A stretch of 41,497 nt of DNA from CAYPHY01 sp964410625. GTDB taxonomy: Bacteria; Chloroflexota; Anaerolineae; Promineifilales; Promineifilaceae. The stretch lies in the NCBI GenBank assembly GCA_964410625.1, contig CAYPHY010000044.1:1-41497 (forward strand), in the 5' to 3' direction. Made by a program: the position numbers and the translations under genes. The notes under the pieces are model-generated. The model did not search any database. It was given only the letters and a program-made list of their open reading frames with translations, and was not told the origin of the DNA. Below, piece after piece: positions 30,989 to 38,707 of this stretch (positions are counted from its first letter, which is position 1; each line of letters begins with the position of its first letter).

Positions 30989-31509
30989 CATTGCTCGCTT
31001 TTTCAGATGGCGAGTCCTTCGCTACCGGCCTGACCGACTACAACTATCGTCCGGCAACCGAACAAGAGCTAATGCCCCGCATTATGCTGCAAGTGATGAT
31101 TGAAGGGCTGAAAGCCACGACCGTCATGGATACGGCCGCACCTTATATGGTTTGCGCCCCCGCTATTGCCAGTAGCATCAACCTCGACCCGGCCGCGGCG
31201 CTGACAACGATTCGTTTGCTGGTTCGCGGCGTCTTGCTCAGCGGCCGTCTTTACCGTTTGCCTATCACCTTTTTAGCGCGTCAAGGAGACGATCTGACGA
31301 TTGATGCCACTGCCTTTGTCCCTGATCCAGAGTGGGCAGAAGGATGGGGTAGTCGTTGTCTCGTTGTCCATCTCTGGGCAGGCACAAGACCTGCCCCTAC
31401 AAACCACCATCTCGGTTTTTGCGTGCCGTCTATTCTTCGGCCGACGGCCGCGCCCCCAGCGTCACTTCAATCCTCTGTTCGCCATCGTCGCGTAGCACCG
31501 TCAGGGTGA
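30982..31509 (+). pseudogene. Retropepsin-like aspartyl protease protein, 3' end lost
   Basis: The start overlaps the DUF5678 gene by seven bases. The frame encodes PRIMLQVMIEGLKATTVMDTAAPYMVCAP, with DTA at the aspartyl-protease motif, then RLLVRGVLLSGRLYRLPITFLARQGDDLTIDATAFVPDPEWAEGWGS. Family members normally continue about 30 more residues with an F-I-G-L-D/F-L-E-R-I-R-F type ending. From about 31348 the sequence changes to unrelated DNA that includes the hairpin GGGCAGGcacaagaCCTGCCC (31376-31396) and then runs antisense into the htrA 3' end. The gene therefore looks truncated by a repeat or deletion. Confidence 0.65.
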
Positions 31510-32728
31510 CGGTCTGGCCGACGCTGGTCTGGCCGACGATATAGGTCAGCAGGTCGTCGAAGTCGTTGACCGGCTGATCGTCAATCGCCACCACAATGTC
31601 GCCGCCGATCAGCGCCGGGAAGCCGTTGATCGTCGTTTCCTCTTCGCTGCCCTGCAGCCCACTCCCGGCCGATGGGCCATCCTCCAGCACCTCGATGATC
31701 AAAACGCCACGTTGGTCAGAATCTAAACCCATAGCGGCCGCCAGATCGCCATCCAGTTCACGGCCGCTTATGCCCAACCAGGGCGTTTCCACCGTGCCGT
31801 CGTCGAGGATATCGGGGATGACGCGGCCGACAATGCTGGCCGGAACGGCATAGCCCACCCCGGCAAAGCCACGAATGGGAGATTCAATGGCCGTGTTCAC
31901 GCCAATCACCTCGCCATCAAGATTGAGCAAAGGCCCGCCGGAGTTGCCGGGGTTGATTGCGGTGTCGGTCTGGATGATGCCGGGGATGGTGAAACCACGC
32001 CCCGATGGGGTTCGCGCTTCCGCCGGTAGGCTACGGTTCAGCCCGGAGACGATGCCGACACTCATCGAGCCGTTCAGCCCAAACGGGTTGCCAATGGCGA
32101 CCACAAATTGACCGACGCGCAGGCTATCGGAATCGCCCAGCGTCACCGGCTTGAGGCGTTCTGGCTCGACATCCACCTGGATCACCGCCAGATCGGAGCC
32201 GGGGTCTGCGCCAACCAGCGTGGCGTCGGCTTCACGGCCGTCGGCAAAGGTGACAACAATGCGCTCCGCACTGGCTACCACATGGTTGTTGGTGATGATA
32301 TGGCCTTCTTTGTCATAGACGAAGCCCGATCCCTCGCCGCTTTGTGGAAAGGGTTGAAAAGGCTCATCCTGGTCAAAGTCGGGCAGTTCGGGGAAGCCGG
32401 GGATTTCGGGGAACTCCTCGGAGTCCGGGGCTGGTGTTTGCTCCTCCTCTTCGGGAAGCTGGATGACCCGCGCCGTTCCGCCGCTGGTGCGAATGTTGAC
32501 CACTGAGTCATTGAGTTGTTCATAGAGGTTGATCAGCCGGTCTTCGGAGAGGAAGCCGGAGAGATCGCCGCCGGTATCGGGTTGGTTGCTTTGGGCAGCG
32601 GCCGTTTGCCCCGCCACCTCCGCCTGGTCCAGGTCTGGTTGGTCAATGACCGCGGAGAGTGGTGTGCCACAACCGGCCAATCCCAGTAGCAAGATCAACA
32701 TGAAGACAAAAAAGCTCTTTCTTGGCAT
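31430..32728 (-). CDS. HtrA/DegP-type S1C serine protease, lipoprotein
   Basis: This 432-residue trypsin-fold protease has one PDZ domain. A lipoprotein signal (MPRKSFFVFMLILLLGLAGC, lipobox LAGC, Cys20) predicts lipid anchoring by the Lgt encoded in this window. An acidic, Pro-rich linker (about residues 90-130) follows. The catalytic triad is His149 in ITNNHVV, Asp179 in GSDLAVIQ and Ser263 in NPGNSGGPL. PDZ covers about residues 325-425 (GVLIIEVLEDGPSAGSGLQG, GGDIVVAIDDQPV). It degrades or refolds damaged extracytoplasmic proteins. A hairpin sits in its 5' leader, 17 bases before the start, followed by AAGGA. Confidence 0.95.
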   Translation of the reverse strand: MPRKSFFVFMLILLLGLAGCGTPLSAVIDQPDLDQAEVAGQTAAAQSNQPDTGGDLSGFLSEDRLINLYEQLNDSVVNIRTSGGTARVIQLPEEEEQTPAPDSEEFPEIPGFPELPDFDQDEPFQPFPQSGEGSGFVYDKEGHIITNNHVVASAERIVVTFADGREADATLVGADPGSDLAVIQVDVEPERLKPVTLGDSDSLRVGQFVVAIGNPFGLNGSMSVGIVSGLNRSLPAEARTPSGRGFTIPGIIQTDTAINPGNSGGPLLNLDGEVIGVNTAIESPIRGFAGVGYAVPASIVGRVIPDILDDGTVETPWLGISGRELDGDLAAAMGLDSDQRGVLIIEVLEDGPSAGSGLQGSEEETTINGFPALIGGDIVVAIDDQPVNDFDDLLTYIVGQTSVGQTVTLTVLRDDGEQRIEVTLGARPSAEE

Positions 32729-32744
32729 GAGAATCCTTTTTCTC

Positions 32745-32777
32745 AGACCTCTGAGGTTTTAAAAACCTCAGAGGTCT
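32745..32777 (-). promoter_or_regulatory. Perfect 16-bp hairpin in front of htrA
   Basis: AGACCTCTGAGGTTTT and AAAACCTCAGAGGTCT pair perfectly with one central base. On the minus strand it lies just before AAAAGGA, the htrA ribosome binding site. With its T-run it could also terminate transcription coming from either side. Confidence 0.65.
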
Positions 32778-32783
32778 AACCTT

Positions 32784-32923
32784 AGTACACTGTTTCAAAG
32801 GTTTTAACAATTGTCATTCTGAATGGAGTGAAGAATCCCTTGCAACCTCCTGTACCAGAAATGTACCAGGGATTCCTCGCTCCGCTCGGAATGACGTTGC
32901 GATCACTTTTGAAACAGTGTACT
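32784..32923. mobile_element. MITE-like element with AGTACACTGTTTCAAA ends
   Basis: This 140-bp element has inverted ends AGTACACTGTTTCAAA and TTTGAAACAGTGTACT, with no gene inside. Internal words are gtcattctgaatggagtg and ggattcctcgctccgctcgg. Two further copies of the family lie at 41284-41432 and from 41434 to the end of the window. Confidence 0.75.
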
Positions 32924-33215
32924 TAGTTTATAGCAACCCTAAATAAACCACAGTTTCAGGTAGATCGCCCGCTTTTTAAGCGATTTCTTCACTTGTCCGG
33001 AATATCCACCTGATTTACCGTTTATATAGAGTATGGCTACGCAGCAACAATTTTTTTCAACATGATTCGCGCAAATGTTGCGTACGAATTTCACAAAACG
33101 AGAAGACAAAATTCGTGTCATTCGTGAAATTCGTGTCGAAAAAATCTATAAGCTGCATAACTCCTATAGATTATGAAACAGAAGCGTAAAAAAGTTATTA
33201 ACGAACTTATTTGTC
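32924..33215. repeat. Intergenic space: acacgaat-word element and small hairpin
   Basis: Positions 33085-33140 hold tacgaatttcacaaaacg and ttcgtgtcattcgtgaaattcgtgtcg, a member of the word-repeat family in front of guaB. AATCTATA...TATAGATT (about 33143-33175) is a short inverted repeat. Nothing gene-like is seen in 32924-33215. Confidence 0.6.
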
Positions 33216-33671
33216 CTAGAAGAAGTAGGGCAGGATGCGGCTGGCGAGGCCGAGGATAACAAACTGGCGTAGGAGCTTGCCAAAAGTGACCCAGAAGAGA
33301 AAGACGCGAAAGTCCACTTTGGCAATCCCAGCCACCAGCGTCAGCGGATCGCCGATGAAGGGGACCCAGGAGAAAAAGAGGGTGATCGCCCCCCAACGCT
33401 CGAAAAAGCGTTCCGCCCGCACCAGGGTTTGTGGCTCCATTTTGAAATATCGCGACAGGACAAATTCGCTCCCTTTTTTGCCCACGTAATAGTTGGTGAT
33501 CGAGCCGAGGACGCTGCCGCTGGTGGAGGAGAGGATGATCAGCCAGATGTTAAACCCCAAGGCGTAGACGGCGACAACGGCCGCTTCGGAGGCCAGGGGG
33601 ACCAGCGTGGCGGAAAGATAGCTGATCAGAAATACGCCCAGATAGCCGAACTGTTCGATGAAAGATTCCAC
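33216..33671 (-). CDS. yqaA: YqaA family membrane protein (DedA/TVP38-related)
   Basis: This 151-residue integral membrane protein has about four hydrophobic segments. The YqaA pattern is clear: LISYLSATLVPLASEAAVVA, SSTSGSVLGSITNYYVGKKG, RAERFFERWGAITLFFSWVPFIGDPLTLVAG and FGKLLRQFVILG. The conserved Glu after the first helix, the Gly-rich stretch and the Pro in FSWVPFIGD are typical of the DedA/VTT superfamily, proposed to move lipids or depend on the proton gradient. On the minus strand a TATAAT (33731-33726) lies about 55 bases upstream of the ATG. Confidence 0.92.
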   Translation of the reverse strand: MESFIEQFGYLGVFLISYLSATLVPLASEAAVVAVYALGFNIWLIILSSTSGSVLGSITNYYVGKKGSEFVLSRYFKMEPQTLVRAERFFERWGAITLFFSWVPFIGDPLTLVAGIAKVDFRVFLFWVTFGKLLRQFVILGLASRILPYFF

Positions 33672-33725
33672 AGTACCTATTACGTCAAAGTCGCAGCATG
33701 GTTCTACAGATAAACAACTCGCTTC

Positions 33726-33731
33726 ATTATA
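33726..33731 (-). promoter_or_regulatory. -10 box TATAAT for yqaA
   Basis: The minus strand reads agcTATAATgaag. Transcription would start near 33719 and give a leader of roughly 48 bases. The -35 region is weak. Confidence 0.4.
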
Positions 33732-33779
33732 GCTAAGGTTTCGATATGTGGGTTATACGAGACAGGCAACGAATCGTAA

Positions 33780-33982
33780 TGCGATTTTCCCGTAGCGCGA
33801 TTTGGGAAAATCGCTGTACATTTACCGTAGCGCGATTTTCCTAAATCGCGGTTTCTCCACGACAGTAGCTACGCCAGCGATTTGGGAAAGTCGCTGTACA
33901 TTTACCGTAGCGTGATTTTCCTAAATCGCAGCTTCTCACGATAGCAGCTATGCCAGCGATTTGGGAAAATCGCTGTACATGT
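33780..33982. repeat. 80-bp palindromic tandem repeat related to the 39-bp array
   Basis: AGCGATTTGGGAAAaTCGCTgtaca recurs at about 33797, 33877 and 33956 (period 80, then 79). Between these are GATTTTCCTAAATCGCgg palindromes and a divergent linker (ttctccacgacagtagctacgcc / ttctcacgatagcagctatgcc). These are longer, more diverged relatives of the palindromes at 3624-3895. The flanks 33672-33779 and 33983-34023 show no gene. Confidence 0.8.
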
Positions 33983-34023
33983 ATGGGTAGAGGCGCAACG
34001 CACCCACCAGGACAAACGGCCGT

Positions 34024-34052
34024 TTGTAAAAGCGGCAGGATAAGGCTATGAT
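34024..34052 (+). promoter_or_regulatory. Promoter of the EAD-NTPase gene
   Basis: TTGTAA (34024-34029), a 17-bp spacer and TATGAT (34047-34052) predict a start at about 34059. That leaves a seven-base leader to the ATG at 34066, and it places the earlier ATG at 34048 inside the promoter. Confidence 0.6.
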
Positions 34053-34065
34053 CACAGTAAAGATT

Positions 34066-35544
34066 ATGGATCAGCAACAGTTGCTTCGGGATATTGAAGA
34101 AGCTTATGATGAACAAGGGCTGTTGGCCCTCTGTGCCCGGTTAAACATCGAGCCGGAGACGCTGGAGAGCGAGGAGCAGGTGGGGCTGGCGCGTGGCTTG
34201 CTGCGCGTGATGCGCCAACGCGGCCGTCTGGCGGAGCTGGTCCGGCTGCTGGTCGAACAACATCCCCAGCTAGCCCACCGTTACCAGCTCTATCTAAACC
34301 GCGACAAGGACGAAGCGCCGCTAACCTGGATTGATGAATTGAGCGATGATACAAGCCTGACCTGGCAATGGTCAACGGAGGGGCGGGAGTTGCGCCAACT
34401 AGCACGGGAGCAAGTCTATCTGCCTCCGCCCGTCCCCTCCACCCAGGACCTGCACCCCACGTTCAATTGGCCCGACTCATCCACACCCATGCCCACACCG
34501 CCAACGGCCGCCGCGGAGACGGCCGAAGCAACCAACGGCCAACCCAGTGGGCCGGTGATTGATAACCCCTACCTCCCCGGCCAGCCGGTGACCAATCTGC
34601 ATATGTTCTTTGGGCGGCAGCGCGAACTGGCCGCGCTGCGCCAGACGGTATTACAGGGCAGGCACACGGCCATCGTTGGGCCAGAGCGCATTGGCAAGTC
34701 CTCGCTGCAATACGCGCTCATTCGCGGCGGCTTTCCGGCCGAGGCCCACCTGCTCTTATCCTGGATTGACCTGAAAGACGACCGCGCCCACACGCGCTCC
34801 GGTCTGCTCAATACCATCTGGCAACAATGGTGGCGGCAAATCCGACCCGACACCTCTCCAGCGTTGGCGGACTTAGACCGCTTTGCGGCCGCTGCTGGCA
34901 AGCTAAAGGTTGCCGGTTTCCAGCCGATGCTGTGCCTTGATGGCCTGGAGCAGTTGCTGGAACGGCCAGAGGAGTTTGGCGATCCATTGTTTGAGGTCTG
35001 GCACGAGTTGGCGGCACAGGGGAAGATACGGCTGGTGACTACCTCACAGCGGCCGTTGGCCGATCTCTTTCGCCAGGCCGATATGGGCACAAAGTTCTAC
35101 TCCCTCTTCCAACAACTTGATCTAGGGTTGTTGGAGGAGCAGGCCGCACGCGACCTGCTCACCATTCCCGCCCAGCAACGGGGGCTGGCGATCCCCGCCG
35201 GTGCGGTCAGCCACTTGCTGCAACTGTGCGGGCCACATCCGCTCTATCTGCAAATAGCGGGCAAGTTTTTGTTTGACGGTCTGGCGGTGCGCTCCTATAG
35301 CTGGGCAACGGTGAGGGAGCAATTTACCCGCGCGGCCGAACCCCATTGGCAAGCGCTGTGGCAAAGCCTCACCCCCCTCGCCCAACAACATTTCCCGCTG
35401 AAGGAGAGTATCCCCGCCACCACCATCGCCATCCGCCAATGTCGCCAATTGGCAGCCAGGGGGGTGGTGATTCAGGAAGGGGAACGGTTTCGGCCGTTTA
35501 GCGAGGGCTTTGCCTTTTGGGTGCGGGCAATGCGTAAAAGCTGA
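34066..35544 (+). CDS. STAND/AAA-like NTPase with N-terminal effector-associated (death-like) domain
   Basis: This protein is about 492 residues. Residues about 4-66 (LLRDIEEAYDEQGLLALCAR, then a helix RGLLRVMRQRGRLAELVRLL) form a small helical bundle with the layout of bacterial effector-associated or death-like domains. After a Pro/Thr/Ala-rich linker, the ATPase follows: NPYLPGQPVTNLHMFFGRQREL, Walker A IVGPERIGKSSL (205-212), Walker B MLCLDGLEQLLE, a TTSQRPL sensor-like strand, and a C-terminal winged helix (QCRQLAARGVVIQEGERFRP). Such proteins act as switch components of conflict or apoptosis-like systems. No effector (CHAT, trypsin, TIR) is adjacent. An ATG at 34048 is in frame, but it lies inside the -10 box. 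Confidence 0.75.
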   Translation: MDQQQLLRDIEEAYDEQGLLALCARLNIEPETLESEEQVGLARGLLRVMRQRGRLAELVRLLVEQHPQLAHRYQLYLNRDKDEAPLTWIDELSDDTSLTWQWSTEGRELRQLAREQVYLPPPVPSTQDLHPTFNWPDSSTPMPTPPTAAAETAEATNGQPSGPVIDNPYLPGQPVTNLHMFFGRQRELAALRQTVLQGRHTAIVGPERIGKSSLQYALIRGGFPAEAHLLLSWIDLKDDRAHTRSGLLNTIWQQWWRQIRPDTSPALADLDRFAAAAGKLKVAGFQPMLCLDGLEQLLERPEEFGDPLFEVWHELAAQGKIRLVTTSQRPLADLFRQADMGTKFYSLFQQLDLGLLEEQAARDLLTIPAQQRGLAIPAGAVSHLLQLCGPHPLYLQIAGKFLFDGLAVRSYSWATVREQFTRAAEPHWQALWQSLTPLAQQHFPLKESIPATTIAIRQCRQLAARGVVIQEGERFRPFSEGFAFWVRAMRKS

Positions 35545-35548
35545 AGAG

Positions 35549-35615
35549 GCTCACGCAAAGGCGCAAAGAACGCTAAGTTTTTTTATCTTTGCGCTCTTAG
35601 CGTCTTTGCGTGAGC
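35549..35615 (+). promoter_or_regulatory. cgcaaag word-repeat hairpin before glpX
   Basis: GCTCACGCAAAG and CTTTGCGTGAGC form the 12-bp outer stem. Inside it the words gcgcaaag and acgctaag occur in a different order on each side. It ends eight bases before AGGAGG of glpX. Confidence 0.7.
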
Positions 35616-35636
35616 TGTTCTTTTAGGAGGAAAAGC

Positions 35637-36623
35637 ATGGCTGAAGAACCAAGTCGTAATCTAGCGTTGGAACTGGTGCGGGCGACGGAGGCGGCGGCGT
35701 TGACGGCCGCGCGTTGGGTCGGCCGCGGGCAAAAAGAGGAGGGCGACCAGGCGGCCGTCGATGCGCTGCGCCTCTTGCTCGGCACGGTGCGAATGGATGG
35801 CATAATCGTCATCGGCGAGGGGGAGAAGGATGAAGCGCCGATGCTCTATAATGGGGAGCGTGTTGGCAACGGCCGCGGGCCACAGGTGGATGTGGCCGTT
35901 GATCCCGTCGAGGGGACAAACCTGCTGGCGAAGGGGCTGCCCAACTCGCTGGCGGTCGTCGCCATTGCCCCGCGCGGGACCTTGTGGAATCCAGGGCCAG
36001 CGTTTTATATGGACAAGCTGGTCGTTGGCCCGGAGGCAGTGGGGAAGGTGGATTTGGACGCGCCAGTGGCGGAGAACGTGGCGGCCGTTGCCCGTGCTAA
36101 GGGAATTGATATAGACGAGGTGACGGTGGTGATCCTCGACCGCCCGCGTAACCAGGACAAAATCGAGGCGGTTCGTTCGGCCGGGGCACGCATCCGGCTG
36201 ATCAGTGATGGGGATGTCGCGCCAGCGTTGATGACTTCGCTGCCGGATACGGGGATTGATATGGTAATCGGCAGTGGTGGCACGCCGGAGGGGGTGATTA
36301 CCGCCTGCGCCATGCGCGGCCTGGGCGGCGAGATTCAGGGGCGGCTGGCGCCACAGTCGGATATGGAGCGCGAGCGGTTGCTGGCGGCCGGTTATGATCT
36401 GGAGCGCAAGCTGACCCATCATGAATTGGCGTCTGGAGATGATCAATTCTTCGCGGCGACGGCCATCACCCAGGGGGACTTTTTGCGTGGGGTGCGCTAT
36501 ACTTCGAAGGGGGTGATCACCCATTCGCTGGTCACGCGCTCCCGCTCTGGCACCTGGCGTGTGGTCGAGGCCCATCATCAATGGGAGAAGCTAACCCGCA
36601 TTAGCTCTGTTGTTTATCGTTAG
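35637..36623 (+). CDS. glpX: Fructose-1,6-bisphosphatase class II
   Basis: GlpX removes the C1 phosphate from fructose-1,6-bisphosphate in gluconeogenesis (and sedoheptulose bisphosphate in some species). The 328-residue protein has NLALELVRATEAAALTAARW, GEGEKDEAPMLYNGE, VDVAVDPVEGTN (the acidic Li-sensitive phosphatase motif binding the metals), and MVIGSGGTPEGVITACAMRGLGG. The frame is open from 35610, but AGGAGG (35624-35629) points to the ATG at 35637. Gluconeogenesis fits growth on C1/amine substrates, but linkage to that cluster is not shown. Confidence 0.96.
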   Translation: MAEEPSRNLALELVRATEAAALTAARWVGRGQKEEGDQAAVDALRLLLGTVRMDGIIVIGEGEKDEAPMLYNGERVGNGRGPQVDVAVDPVEGTNLLAKGLPNSLAVVAIAPRGTLWNPGPAFYMDKLVVGPEAVGKVDLDAPVAENVAAVARAKGIDIDEVTVVILDRPRNQDKIEAVRSAGARIRLISDGDVAPALMTSLPDTGIDMVIGSGGTPEGVITACAMRGLGGEIQGRLAPQSDMERERLLAAGYDLERKLTHHELASGDDQFFAATAITQGDFLRGVRYTSKGVITHSLVTRSRSGTWRVVEAHHQWEKLTRISSVVYR

Positions 36624-36654
36624 GGAAGTAGCTGGTTCAACGCAGAACTTATTT

Positions 36655-36713
36655 AACGCAGAGGCGCAGAGATACAGAGACGCAGAGAGTTCTTTTCTCT
36701 GCGCCTCTGCGTT
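36655..36713. repeat. cgcagag word-repeat hairpin
   Basis: AACGCAGAGGCGCAGAG (36655-36671) and CTCTGCGCCTCTGCGTT (36697-36713) pair perfectly. It lies between the 3' ends of two convergent genes, so it may terminate both. Confidence 0.7.
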
Positions 36714-36744
36714 AAAATCGGCTTCTCCACGTCAAGTTCAGTTG

Positions 36745-37146
36745 TTAATAAGCCCCCAACTCATGCAAACGCTCGTCGCTGATGCCGAAGTGGTGGGCGA
36801 TTTCGTGGATCGTCGTCCGGCGCACGGCCGCCCGTACGCTCTCCTCATAGGAAAGCCCCTCCTCGTGGGCAACGGCCGCTGCCGCCGCCTCAATTGGCCC
36901 CTGGAAGAGGGTGATCACATCCGGCGAGACCAGGTGATAGCCATGCGTGCGCTCCGTCAGTGGCACCCCTTCATAGAGGCCGAGCAAGGTACGGCCGCCC
37001 GACAGCCCCATCCGCCGCAGCAGCGAACGCGACGGCCGTTCCTCCACCACAATGGCGATGTTTTTCATCTGCTCATGGAAAAACGGCGGCAGCTCGTCTA
37101 GCGCGTCGTCTACCAGTTGCTCGAAGGTTTCGCGGGAGAGTCTCAT
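36745..37146 (-). CDS. Minimal metallopeptidase (zincin, PF06262-type)
   Basis: This 133-residue protein carries the zinc protease motif HEIAHH (114-119), with GISDERLHELG right after. The N-terminus (MRLSRETFEQLVDDALDELP) and GLSGGRTLLGLYEGVPLTER match the short metallopeptidase family often annotated as possible Zn-dependent proteases. The length is normal for the family. No signal peptide, so it is cytoplasmic. The start at 37146 is nine bases from the edge of the 66-bp perfect palindrome, which forms its whole leader; no clear ribosome binding site remains. Confidence 0.9.
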   Translation of the reverse strand: MRLSRETFEQLVDDALDELPPFFHEQMKNIAIVVEERPSRSLLRRMGLSGGRTLLGLYEGVPLTERTHGYHLVSPDVITLFQGPIEAAAAAVAHEEGLSYEESVRAAVRRTTIHEIAHHFGISDERLHELGAY

Positions 37147-37154
37147 CGCTAAGA

Positions 37155-37220
37155 AGAGATTAGAGATTAGGGATTGGAGATTTGGTATACCAAATCTCCA
37201 ATCCCTAATCTCTAATCTCT
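37155..37220. repeat. Perfect 66-bp palindrome of gagatta words
   Basis: The arms 37155-37187 and 37188-37220 are exact reverse complements with no loop, centred on GGTATACC. They are built of agagatta, gggattgg and agatttgg. Further ctaatct words continue to 37236. It overlaps the stop codon of the ParB-like gene and lies directly before the metallopeptidase start. Confidence 0.9.
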
Positions 37221-38460
37221 AATCTCTAATCTCTACCTCCTCTCTATGATCCATCGTCCAAATATAAATATCCGTCTCCGTCCGGCCGGGGAAGTCGTCG
37301 AGGATGTTTTGCTCGCGGATGAGCGCCACCAGCGGCAGATAGACGTTGTCATACCAGGAGGCGACCGCCTCGCTATAGGGGACGTCGGCCTGTCGCTCCA
37401 GGCCGAGATAGTAGCGGTGGTCGTTGATATGCTTCAGCAGCTTTTCATACTTGCCCGGCAGGCTGGCGACGATTTGCGCCCCCGGCCGCAACTGCTCGAT
37501 CTGCGTCCGTTCGAGGAAGCTTTGCCGCTCCTGTTCGCGGATCATGCGCTCGATCCAGGTGGCGCGGCGCAGCTTGCGAATGATCTGCCGCACTTCGCGC
37601 TGCTGGTAAATCTCCGCCAGCCGGTTGGTGGCGGCGTCGCGGATGCGCTGGTCGGCCGTCGCCACCGCCTCTTGTGCCTGATAACTCTCGCGCAACAGCC
37701 ATTGATAATCGCTGACGCGCAGATAGAGATCGGCCGCTGTCAGCTTGGGAAAGGCGCGAAACAGCCCCTCCTGCTCGATGGCCTGCACCAATGGCAGATA
37801 GACATTGTCATACCAGGAGGCGACCGCCTCGGCATAGGGGACTTCGTGGTGGCGGTCTTCGCCCAGGTAGTAGCGATGGGCGTTGATGTGTTCGTGCAGG
37901 CGGCCGTACTCCGCCGGATCGCTGAGCAGCAACTCCGCCTCCGGCCGCAAGCGGTGTAGCTCTGTCTCTTGCAGAAAGATGGCATATTCGTGCTGGCGCA
38001 CCACATCATCAATGTGCATATCGGCCGTCAGTCGCACCGGCACATCAATCTCCGTCACATACGCTTCAATGTCAATCTGTCCCAGTTCGCGGGCGACGGA
38101 GACACGGTGGTTGCCATCTTTGACAAAGTAGACGTCGCCAATCTTGTAGAGGTCTACCGGCGGCAAGACGATCTCCTCATAGCTGGCCTTTTTGATATTC
38201 ATCCAGCGTTCGCTGGTCTGGCTTTGGATGGGCAGGAAGGCGCGGTCGAAGTCACGATAACGGCCGACGCTGCCGATGATCTTATCCAGCGGCACCGTTT
38301 GCAGGCCGAGGTCACGCTGTCCCTGGAAAGGGAGCGTTTCGCGCACCTGGGAGTAGGGCAGCAGGTCGTTGCTTCGCCCCGTCAGCCGGGCACGCACCTT
38401 GCGCCAAAAGGCGCGGCGATAGACGCGGATGAAGTCGTCGTAGGCGAGCGCGTCGTACAT
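37219..38460 (-). CDS. ParB/Srx-fold protein with duplicated WYDN module
   Basis: This 413-residue paralogue of the 3914-5701 protein lacks USP domains. Residues about 55-140 hold the ParB-like core IGDVYFVKDGNHRVSVARELG (DGNHR 115-119). Two copies of the same module follow. Copy one (161-252) has FLQETELHRLRPEA, HINAHRYYLGEDR and EAVASWYDNVYLPLV. Copy two (315-401) has FLERTQIEQLRPGA, HINDHRYYLGLER, EAVASWYDNVYLPLV and FPGRTETDIYIW. A helical, Arg-rich linker (265-312) separates them. The final residues VEIRD and the stop are encoded by the gagattagagattag repeat. Function unknown; DNA binding, nuclease or CTP hydrolysis are options for the ParB-like part. Confidence 0.82.
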   Translation of the reverse strand: MYDALAYDDFIRVYRRAFWRKVRARLTGRSNDLLPYSQVRETLPFQGQRDLGLQTVPLDKIIGSVGRYRDFDRAFLPIQSQTSERWMNIKKASYEEIVLPPVDLYKIGDVYFVKDGNHRVSVARELGQIDIEAYVTEIDVPVRLTADMHIDDVVRQHEYAIFLQETELHRLRPEAELLLSDPAEYGRLHEHINAHRYYLGEDRHHEVPYAEAVASWYDNVYLPLVQAIEQEGLFRAFPKLTAADLYLRVSDYQWLLRESYQAQEAVATADQRIRDAATNRLAEIYQQREVRQIIRKLRRATWIERMIREQERQSFLERTQIEQLRPGAQIVASLPGKYEKLLKHINDHRYYLGLERQADVPYSEAVASWYDNVYLPLVALIREQNILDDFPGRTETDIYIWTMDHREEVEIRD

Positions 38461-38502
38461 AATAGGAAAGTCCTGCGGATAAGAATCTCAACATGAGAAT
38501 CC

Positions 38503-38568
38503 CACGCGAAGACGCAAAGGTCGCAAAGAGACAAAGAAATAACTTTGCGACCTTTGCGTCTTTGCGTG
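38503..38568 (-). promoter_or_regulatory. cgcaaag word-repeat hairpin upstream of the second ParB-like gene
   Basis: A 26-bp inverted repeat (38503-38528, 38543-38568) has one mismatch and is made of gacgcaaag and gtcgcaaag words. It ends 42 bases before the start at 38460 on the minus strand and uses the same words as the glpX hairpin. Confidence 0.7.
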
Positions 38569-38707
38569 AGCCGTTTTACCTGGGCCGCTTTCACAGAAGA
38601 TTTTAGCAGATTGCGGCCGATGCGGTCACTATCGCTTTTGCACATCTGGCGGCCGTTATTTTAGTTTAGGATTGTGTCCCTGCTGAAAGTTCCGTCTGCC
38701 TGCACGT

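Noticed and set aside
35661..36581. Long minus-strand open frame opposite glpX
   Set aside because: It is antisense to a clear glpX gene and has the skewed composition typical of the complement of GC-rich coding DNA. The same applies to other long antisense frames such as those opposite 2136-2594, 4913-5791 and 26157-27098.
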